A stretch of 64,000 bases of DNA, taken from Sphingobacteriales bacterium. GTDB taxonomy: Bacteria > Bacteroidota > Bacteroidia > Chitinophagales > Chitinophagaceae. The stretch spans positions 62,001 to 126,000 of the forward strand of contig SEFT01000009.1 in the NCBI GenBank assembly GCA_004144175.1, given 5' to 3'. Positions 54,473-60,218 of this stretch are shown piece by piece; positions within the stretch are counted from its first letter, which is position 1; each line of letters starts with the position of its first letter. The notes beneath the pieces are model-generated. The model did not search any database and was not told the DNA's origin. It was given only the letters and a program-made list of their open reading frames with translations. The position numbers were made by a program, and so were the translations under genes.

Positions 54473-54634
54473 CTCTTCTTCATCATCCATCGCAACAAAT
54501 CGAAATTTGCAGGACTCATTCATGCAAATGTGTAATTGATAATGCTCGCCACCGCGTCTAAAATCACTTCTGCATCCACATTTAGGACATGTTGTAGGCT
54601 GATCGCATAACAAGTAAACGCAAGAGAAATACAT
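54467..54634 (-). CDS. Small zinc-ribbon protein of 55 residues
   Basis: The open frame from ATG 54632-54634 encodes MYFSCVYLLCDQPTT, then CPKCGCRSDFRRGGEHYQLHIC, then the pair CMNESCKF, ending in an acidic tail DDEEEL. The Cys pairs (CPKCG and CMNESC) look like a zinc knuckle. The gene converges on the broken helicase gene and overlaps its last 6 nt. A TAATTTTG box lies only 4 bp ahead of the ATG. Function unknown, but small zinc proteins are often regulators or antitoxin-like partners in such islands. Confidence 0.6.
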   Translation of the reverse strand: MYFSCVYLLCDQPTTCPKCGCRSDFRRGGEHYQLHICMNESCKFRFVAMDDEEEL

Positions 54635-54689
54635 ACGGCAAAATTATACTCCTCACTTTTGGCGGTCAATCGGAAATAAGTGAACTATT

Positions 54690-55067
54690 TTATCTGGATG
54701 CGAAGAGCTCATCCAATACTTTTTTCAATTGGTTGCCATCGCCGCCTTTATGTAAAAATGTATCGGCACCTGAATTAAGAATAGTGTCCACTTCTTCATC
54801 CGTTTTACTAAATGAAAACGCAAGAATCTTAACGTGCGGCCATGTAGCTTTTAACTCTTTAATGGTTTCTATATCGGCCGTAGCTATCTTTTTAATATTT
54901 ACAATGCATATGTCAGGCTGTGGGCTTATAAATGAAAGTTTACGTATTAGTTCCTTTCCATTTGCTGCATCGGCGATTACTCTAAAACCCAAAGCCATAA
55001 CTAGCTCAAGTAATGCACGGCGCAACAAACTATGATTTTCCGCAATAGCGATAGCTGGTGTTTTCAT
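54690..55067 (-). CDS. Stand-alone pseudo-receiver domain protein
   Basis: The 125-residue protein is a whole CheY-like receiver fold (AIAIAENHSLLRRALLELV; PDICIVNIKK; ILAFSFS; TFLHKGG) without an output domain. The phospho-acceptor Asp is replaced by Asn57, and the acidic pocket pair is reduced to Glu10 and Asn11. The switch Ser and Lys remain. It is therefore likely a phosphorylation-independent binding partner. It is divergent from the second XRE gene, with a palindrome between. Confidence 0.83.
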   Translation of the reverse strand: MKTPAIAIAENHSLLRRALLELVMALGFRVIADAANGKELIRKLSFISPQPDICIVNIKKIATADIETIKELKATWPHVKILAFSFSKTDEEVDTILNSGADTFLHKGGDGNQLKKVLDELFASR

Positions 55068-55116
55068 GGTGTAGTCTATCTTTCAAAAACGAAGATATCA
55101 GTAAAAATTAAAAGTT

Positions 55117-55128
55117 GAGTTATAACTC
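55117..55128. promoter_or_regulatory. Palindromic operator candidate GAGTTATAACTC
   Basis: A perfect 12-bp palindrome, with AAAGT/ACTTT arms continuing outward after one unpaired T, lies in the 112-bp gap between the receiver gene and the second XRE gene, 52 bp before the XRE start. Such sites are typical targets of XRE autorepressors. Confidence 0.5.
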
Positions 55129-55179
55129 ACTTTTATTTAGCTGATAAACTTCCATTTTGAGTGCTGCAACTGGCAACTC

Positions 55180-55407
55180 ATGAGCGTTGAAGAAAGATAT
55201 TCTATTGAAATAATACGTTTCGGAAAACGTTTAAGGCAAATACGGGAAGAAAAGAATCTTTCACAACTCGATATTGAGCTACAATCAGGAATAAATCGCA
55301 CGGAGATTAGCAGAATCGAGAATGGCCAAAAGAATATTGAGTTCTATACAATCATTAAGCTGTCGGAAGCACTCGGCATTAAGCTTTCGACTTTGTTTAC
55401 AGACTAG
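55180..55407 (+). CDS. XRE-family regulator (controller-protein-like)
   Basis: The 75-residue protein is a single helix-turn-helix domain (IIRFGKRLRQIREEKNLSQLDIELQSGINRTEISRIENGQKNIEFYTIIKLSEALGI). Its size and domain layout resemble C proteins that time restriction-modification genes. Immediately downstream on the other strand is a vsr remnant, which supports a former R-M locus. The upstream palindrome is a likely binding site. Confidence 0.88.
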   Translation: MSVEERYSIEIIRFGKRLRQIREEKNLSQLDIELQSGINRTEISRIENGQKNIEFYTIIKLSEALGIKLSTLFTD

Positions 55408-55435
55408 TTATACGCAATCAATAGGTATATTATAG

Positions 55436-55522
55436 CTAAGTCTCAGGACGGAGCTTGGTATTCTTGCCATTAACCTGGCTCATATTATAGCTCCGCGTTT
55501 TCTTATCATGCACATCTGCCAT
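55436..55522 (-). pseudogene. vsr: N-terminal remnant of a Vsr (very short patch repair) endonuclease gene
   Basis: A 28-codon frame reads MADVHDKKTRSYNMSQVNGK, then NTKLRPET and stop. The first 23 residues match the start of Vsr mismatch endonucleases (MADVHDKATRSKNM in E. coli). After NTK the frame departs from the family (which continues with the PE/LV region) and stops, so the catalytic half is lost. Vsr nucleases repair T:G mismatches left by a 5-methylcytosine methyltransferase and are carried beside such genes. Confidence 0.75.
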
Positions 55523-55882
55523 ACAGGCAAAACGAGTACAAACTTTATACCCCGTGGCTGCAAAAGAATATGGGGGTGTACATTCCCGGCTACCTCGCCA
55601 TTGTAGCGTAATTTGCCTGGGAGATGAATCAACTATCTACCACAGGACCCTTATCGCCAAATGAACCAAAAAAACATCACTGCGTCCGCAGCTGTGCAAC
55701 AGCTATACAGCTACACAACGGCAGCTACGCAGCAGCACAACACCTGCGTAACACCCGCACAGCAGCAGCACAACAGCACCTTTACAGCACCTTTACAACA
55801 CCGTACGCAGCTATCATTCGGTCATTATACAGTAGCTACCCCGCTAATGAAAGCAAGTTTTTTCCCAGCGGGCAGTATGGGC

Positions 55883-55910
55883 ACAAAAAAGCCCCGCAAA
55901 TGCGGGGCCT
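55883..55910 (-). terminator. Terminator of the first cold-shock gene
   Basis: The stem gccccgca/tgcggggc with a 2-nt loop is followed on the minus strand by a run of six U. Confidence 0.88.
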
Positions 55911-55933
55911 GGAAATGATATATTGATATAAGA

Positions 55934-56125
55934 TTAGATAACCTGAACGTTAACTGCATTTAAACCTTTCTGACCATTTTGCACTTCATAAGACACTGAG
56001 CTGTTCTCGCGGATCTCGTCGATAAGACCTGTAACGTGAACAAAAATGTCCGGACCACCTGCTAAAGGCGTGATGAAACCGAAACCCTTGGTTTCATTGA
56101 AGAATTTTACTGTACCTTTTTGCAT
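55934..56125 (-). CDS. Cold-shock protein (CspA family)
   Basis: The 63-residue protein is a single cold-shock domain with RNP1 KGFGFITP and RNP2 DIFVHVT; the sequence is nearly the same as the 57757 protein. It acts as an RNA chaperone. A 5' leader with the segment TTATTCATTTTTA close to that of the second copy precedes it. Confidence 0.96.
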   Translation of the reverse strand: MQKGTVKFFNETKGFGFITPLAGGPDIFVHVTGLIDEIRENSSVSYEVQNGQKGLNAVNVQVI

Positions 56126-56153
56126 TGTATTGTTATTAAAAATGAATAAAGAT

Positions 56154-56161
56154 CAAAAATA
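56154..56161 (-). promoter_or_regulatory. -7 promoter box of the first cold-shock gene
   Basis: TATTTTTG on the minus strand matches TAnnTTTG, 28 bp before the start codon. Confidence 0.4.
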
Positions 56162-56215
56162 CAACATTTTTTCTATATTTTGAAATAAATGTTTTTGCGC
56201 ATCAATATGTCGGTA

Positions 56216-56491
56216 CTATATCCACCATACCCGCTGCTCTATCAGGTCATAAGATTTGATAAAGACTTTGCCAATATCGCCTGCACTCGAAAACATAGTA
56301 ATAGAGTCGCCTGTCATTACCAGCTCTACCATGTCGTTCACTCTATTTATCGACCTGATCTCGAATGTGTCAGTATGTTTCGGCCTGCTTTCGTCAAATA
56401 TATTCTGCGGCTCGCCTTGTGTAGGAAATCGTTGGATGATATCGCCTTTGCGCAGCAGGGAGGTTTGCGACAGGGTACTGACCTTTTTCAT
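56216..56491 (-). CDS. Hypothetical protein of 91 residues
   Basis: The 91-residue protein (MKKVSTLSQTSLLRKGDIIQRFPTQ...) is rich in polar residues and beta-strand patterns, without signal peptide or membrane segment. A pair of strands near the middle (TFEIRSINRVNDMVELVMT) may be a small beta domain. An 18-bp perfect palindrome stands 6 bp before its ATG. Function unknown. Confidence 0.62.
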   Translation of the reverse strand: MKKVSTLSQTSLLRKGDIIQRFPTQGEPQNIFDESRPKHTDTFEIRSINRVNDMVELVMTGDSITMFSSAGDIGKVFIKSYDLIEQRVWWI

Positions 56492-56496
56492 AACAT

Positions 56497-56514
56497 CTTT
56501 GTAATCTTACAAAG
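56497..56514. promoter_or_regulatory. Perfect palindrome CTTTGTAATCTTACAAAG
   Basis: Eight-bp arms around a 2-bp centre end 5 bp ahead of the start codon of the 56216 gene; a plausible repressor site, or a small hairpin over the translation start. Confidence 0.45.
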
Positions 56515-56754
56515 CGACATTGCCTTGCATAATCCGGCACATCGTGCCCACTATGGCAGCCAGCGAAGACTGAAGAGAAGAACTACACTTATCAGAGGAG
56601 GCCTGTGCTATTAATATAAGTGTACATATTTCGTGCCATTGGCTAATATATAAACCTCAGATGCACATAGCAGATATGAGGGGTGCGCATGCAACCCTTA
56701 TACACAGTAGCTTACAGGCATAGCCTTTAGTGATTTATAATTCAGTAGTGGGTT

Positions 56755-57504
56755 CTACTCAGGCAATGGTACTGTAGCAACTTTCTGTATCTGTATGACA
56801 TGGAGCTTATCGAGCAGCAATATTACCGGATATACAGGATCGAGCTCGTGCCACCTTACCCCGAAGTTAATTGCTGAGGGGCGCTTATGATGGTTGTTGT
56901 GATAAGATTCGCCAAGCATCAGTATATCTACAGAAAAGAGATTTTCTGAGGTATTCTTCAGGATGAAATTCTTGTAACCAAATTTGTGCGCAAACCAGTT
57001 AATAATGGCACCATGGAATGCACCCATAGCTGCAATAATAGGTAGCAATAAATACTGCCATGGCGATGTAGCGTAAAATGCAAAAAACAGGATGTAGGCG
57101 GCAAGCCATATACCACGGGACAATGTGGAATTCCCCCAGCGGTCGAACGATTGCCACTCGGGTAGGTTCTTTGTATATTTTTCATCCACTGGTATTCTGT
57201 TCTTGAATATATCGGTATATATACGGCGGGTGCGTAGCATCATACTAAATATGTTGGATGAGAAATTTGGAGAATGGGGATCGTCTTCGGTATCAGTATG
57301 CGCATGGTGCAACCTGTGCATAATGGCATAAGCGCGCGGGCTCATATAGTGCGACCCTTGTGTGATATATGTAAAGACGAAAAAGAAACGCTCCCATCCC
57401 TTGCTCATCTTAAAAGCTCCGTGCGATGCATATCTATGGTGAAAAAAGGTTTGTGAAAAAAGTGAGAGGTACCAAATGGCAATGAAGAAAATAATTACAG
57501 GCAT
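56755..57504 (-). CDS. Acyl-CoA/acyl-lipid delta-9-type desaturase
   Basis: The 249-residue membrane protein has the desaturase His boxes: HHRYASH, HRLHHAHTD and HNNHHKRP, which bind the di-iron centre, and hydrophobic helices between them. It introduces a double bond in fatty acids at the membrane. The frame is open upstream but no start there fits; the ATG at 57504 agrees with relatives. Its neighbours are cold-shock genes, which fits membrane fluidity adjustment at low temperature. Confidence 0.92.
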   Translation of the reverse strand: MPVIIFFIAIWYLSLFSQTFFHHRYASHGAFKMSKGWERFFFVFTYITQGSHYMSPRAYAIMHRLHHAHTDTEDDPHSPNFSSNIFSMMLRTRRIYTDIFKNRIPVDEKYTKNLPEWQSFDRWGNSTLSRGIWLAAYILFFAFYATSPWQYLLLPIIAAMGAFHGAIINWFAHKFGYKNFILKNTSENLFSVDILMLGESYHNNHHKRPSAINFGVRWHELDPVYPVILLLDKLHVIQIQKVATVPLPE

Positions 57505-57756
57505 ATTACTGGCTGGTATTTTAAGAAATAAACCAAACCAAGAAAGGAGTTGAATAAATTGGCTGTAGATATTACCGGTGCCGGCGCCTAAAGAATTGAA
57601 ATCTGATCTTGATGTGCATGCTAAAAACGCTTAGCAGTGATATGAAGGTAAGCCTATTTAGGTTAAGATAACGGTAATAATATTATAAGATCTACTAGCA
57701 AATAAAAAAAAGCCCCGCTGGGCGGGGCTTTGAAATGATATATAAACCGAATGAGC
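57505..57756. other. Intergenic region between desaturase and second cold-shock gene
   Basis: Contains only the terminator at 57704-57730 and the likely desaturase promoter area; no gene is visible. Confidence 0.5.
57704..57730 (-). terminator. Terminator of the second cold-shock gene
   Basis: The stem gccccgc/gcggggc with loop tgg is followed on the minus strand by a run of eight U. Confidence 0.9.
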
Positions 57757-57948
57757 TTAGATAACTTTTACGTTAACCGCGTTCAAACCTTTTTTACCAT
57801 TCTGTACTTCGTAAGAAACCTTGTCGTTCTCACGGATCTCGTCAGCAAGACCTGAAACGTGAACAAAGATGTCTTGACCACCGTTAGATGGAGTAATGAA
57901 ACCGAAACCTTTAGTTTCATTGAAGAATTTTACTGTACCTTCTTGCAT
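57757..57948 (-). CDS. Cold-shock protein (CspA family), second copy
   Basis: The 63-residue protein has RNP1 KGFGFITP and RNP2 DIFVHVS and differs from the 55934 protein at only a few positions. Upstream, the leader TTATTCATTTTTA...AATACAATG is shared with the other copy, so the pair seems to be a gene duplication that kept its 5' region. Confidence 0.96.
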   Translation of the reverse strand: MQEGTVKFFNETKGFGFITPSNGGQDIFVHVSGLADEIRENDKVSYEVQNGKKGLNAVNVKVI

Positions 57949-58043
57949 TGTATTAATTATAAAAATGAATAATGACCGAAATTAAGGATTTAATATGGAT
58001 AAAAAAATTAAAACATTGCTAAATACCCACGTAACTTCCCGCA

Positions 58044-58247
58044 ATGAAGGCAAGATCAAAGTTTTACATGGGCCAAAAGAAGGCGTTGAAGGAAATGTGT
58101 CACCCCAACGATCTTAAGAGCCTGCTGATAGCAGAGTATAACTCTTCGCAAAACATAGTGGTAAAGAAAGACATCATGAAGATGATAGCGCAGATAGAGC
58201 AAGGCATTGCACCGGTAGATGCTACCGGCAAAATACAGGTTGGTTAA
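58044..58247 (+). CDS. Hypothetical small protein of 67 residues
   Basis: The protein is Lys-rich at the start (MKARSKFYMGQKKALKEM) and helical; a second ATG at 58068 could be the start. No family recognised. It is a single gene on the plus strand, between the cold-shock copy and the shared-leader gene. Confidence 0.6.
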   Translation: MKARSKFYMGQKKALKEMCHPNDLKSLLIAEYNSSQNIVVKKDIMKMIAQIEQGIAPVDATGKIQVG

Positions 58248-58340
58248 TAACGCTTTTCATACTGGCAAACACTTCTGTTGTCGTTATACACTTATAACGG
58301 CCAGGGGGAAATATAATCTGTTTTATAGCTTATAAAGGGG

Positions 58341-58348
58341 TATCTTTA
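58341..58348 (+). promoter_or_regulatory. -7 promoter box of the 58460 gene
   Basis: TATCTTTA is aligned with TACCTTTA of the 19487 RRM gene; TCTG at 58317-58320 is 20 bp upstream. Confidence 0.55.
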
Positions 58349-58459
58349 CTGTATTACAAGGCATTTCGCTTTCTCTGATCGCTTCTCTTTTTCTCCTTCA
58401 GTCTTCGCTTCTCGCCCTGCTTTGCAGTTTATTTTTTACGCAGTTCATACTCCTTCTAT
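58349..58459 (+). promoter_or_regulatory. Pyrimidine-rich 5' leader, copy B
   Basis: It carries TTTCGCTTTCTCTGATC at 58364-58380, identical to 19408-19424, preceded by TATTAC and followed by TTCAGTC (58397-58403), TCGC and a tract ending ATTTTTTACGC. The leader is about 111 nt. Confidence 0.6.
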
Positions 58460-58660
58460 ATGCAGGTCTTCAAATTTATTTTTGCCAATAATGCTATTCT
58501 CAATTGTACCCCGCTCTATGGCCGCGACATAGATGGCACCTACACTTACGAGCACGATAACGGCTCGCTCACCTATGCCATGGTAAAGGCCAGCTCTGAA
58601 GATGAAGCCTACAGGATATGCAAGCGAATAATAGCAGAGTTTACCGGCGCTACTATATAA
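58460..58660 (+). CDS. Hypothetical small protein under the shared leader
   Basis: The 66-residue protein (MQVFKFIFANNAILNCTPLY...) looks like an alternating alpha/beta small domain with a helix at the end (SEDEAYRICKRIIAEF). No family recognised. Its leader matches that of the RRM gene 39 kb away, hinting at shared regulation in stress or RNA metabolism. Confidence 0.68.
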   Translation: MQVFKFIFANNAILNCTPLYGRDIDGTYTYEHDNGSLTYAMVKASSEDEAYRICKRIIAEFTGATI

Positions 58661-58725
58661 GCAGCAAGGCTTGTGAATGCCCCGGGCATTATATAGCAGG
58701 TCTTTGATAACTTAGTGCATAGAAT

Positions 58726-60147
58726 ATGCATAGGTTAAACGTTTCAGGGTTATTGCGGTTGCATCATAGGCTTACAATGCCGGTGCTACTGTTATTGGTT
58801 TTTATATCTACAGCTGGTGTTTCGCTGGCGCAGATGCGGCCTGCACCGGGTGCAGTACTGCACTACCGCATGGCAGGCTTTTCCTTCCCGAAGTTGAAAG
58901 GCGCTACAGAGTATACGCTCCATGTATACGAAGCAGATCATAAGGTACTACTCAAGCCAATCATAACGAAGGCCATCAATGAGAATAGGGTGATTGCCAC
59001 GCTGCCTGCATTTGGTAGAAAGTATAGCTGGCAGGTGATATACCAAAGCAAAGGCAGACAGGTAGGCAAAAGCAAGATGCAGTATTTCTCCGTCGCTGCC
59101 AATCCCTATGCCGATACATCGAGGGCGCGTATAGTAGTAGTGGACAGCGCTGCTAAGTATAGTGATATGCTGGTGTTCTTCGACAACACCCGTACGCTAT
59201 ACAATATGAAGGGTGAACCGCTTTGGTTTGTACCCTTCATCAAGGGAATGACTGACAGCACCCAGGGCGACTTACGCGACCTGAAGATAACCGACGACGG
59301 TACCATCACCTTCATGACTACGCGCAACGTATATGAGATGGACTACGACGGCCATATCCTCTGGAAGAGTATTACTCCCGATACTACCGAAAAGAATATA
59401 GAGCAGTATCACCACGAGTTTACCAAACTAAAGGATGGCCGCTACATCACCATGAAGGACCGCTGGCTGGATAGTGCCCATACACACTGCGCATCGGTAG
59501 TAATGTATAACCGCAACCACAAGATCGTGTGGGACTGGAACGCCTGTAAATACCTGCAAGGGTCCACCACATCTATGCACCTCAACGCATTCTACCTCGA
59601 CCTGGAGGATAGTGCCCTCTATACCAGCTACCGCAATTCCTGCATGGTCATCAGGAGCAAATATCCTGAAGGCAATATAGTAGCTAAGTATGGCACCGAA
59701 AAGCAAGGCAAGGCGCTGTTCTACTATCAGCATAATTGCACTATTAATAGCGATGGCAACCTGATGCTGTTTAATAATAATTTCGACATTAATCAACCAA
59801 TAGAAATACGCAATAACAGTATACCTACGGTGGCTATATTTAAAGAGCCGGTAAGTGCTGCCGATACGCTCGAAAAGGTCTGGGAATTCGCCACCAAAAT
59901 TGATACCCTTGTGAAGCCGATGTCTTCGGCAGGGGGTAAGGTAGATGAGCTGGAGCACGGTGACTACCTGGTATGCACCGGCCTGCCGGGCAGGGTCTTT
60001 ATCGTAACCAAGGAAAAGCAGGTACTGTGGAATGTACTAACTCAAAAGAAAGATGCAGAAGGCTGGAAGCCTTATCCGATATACCGCACCAGCCCCGTAC
60101 GCCGGCATCAGCTAGAGCAACTGATATTTGGAAGCCCGGCGAAGTAG
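58726..60147 (+). CDS. Aryl-sulfotransferase-like secreted protein (ASST family)
   Basis: The 473-residue protein has a signal peptide (MPVLLLLVFISTAGVSLAQ inside residues 18-36) and the beta-propeller blades of arylsulfate sulfotransferase: GDLRDLKITDDGTITFMTT, QYHHEFTKLKDGRYITM and HNCTINSDGNLMLFNN. His in YHHEF and YQHNC are candidates for the catalytic His that forms a sulfo-enzyme. It would move sulfate between phenolic compounds in the periplasm, or have a related role. Confidence 0.82.
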   Translation: MHRLNVSGLLRLHHRLTMPVLLLLVFISTAGVSLAQMRPAPGAVLHYRMAGFSFPKLKGATEYTLHVYEADHKVLLKPIITKAINENRVIATLPAFGRKYSWQVIYQSKGRQVGKSKMQYFSVAANPYADTSRARIVVVDSAAKYSDMLVFFDNTRTLYNMKGEPLWFVPFIKGMTDSTQGDLRDLKITDDGTITFMTTRNVYEMDYDGHILWKSITPDTTEKNIEQYHHEFTKLKDGRYITMKDRWLDSAHTHCASVVMYNRNHKIVWDWNACKYLQGSTTSMHLNAFYLDLEDSALYTSYRNSCMVIRSKYPEGNIVAKYGTEKQGKALFYYQHNCTINSDGNLMLFNNNFDINQPIEIRNNSIPTVAIFKEPVSAADTLEKVWEFATKIDTLVKPMSSAGGKVDELEHGDYLVCTGLPGRVFIVTKEKQVLWNVLTQKKDAEGWKPYPIYRTSPVRRHQLEQLIFGSPAK

Positions 60148-60164
60148 CAACACATGTTATAAAT

Positions 60165-60196
60165 AGAAACGGCTCATCAAGGATGGGCCGTTTCTG
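60165..60196. terminator. Bidirectional terminator between the sulfotransferase-like gene and icmF
   Basis: A 14-bp stem (agaaacggctcatc/gatgggccgtttct, one G-T pair) with a 4-nt loop lies between two converging genes. Confidence 0.85.
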
Positions 60197-60218
60197 TTAT
60201 ATGCTTTCTATTTGCTTG

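Larger units (their letters stand above)
55408..55933. other. Gene-poor region of 526 bp with a vsr remnant and low-complexity tract
   Basis: It contains the vsr fragment (55436-55522), a CAGC-rich low-complexity tract (about 55677-55835) with the short tandem repeat acagcaccttt twice, and the terminator of the cold-shock gene. Two plus-strand ORFs over the low-complexity tract (from 55624 and 55661) look spurious. Nothing else is seen. Confidence 0.6.

Noticed and set aside
55624-55926. Two overlapping plus-strand frames in the low-complexity tract
   Set aside because: They follow the CAGC repeat, run into a terminator hairpin and have no family features.
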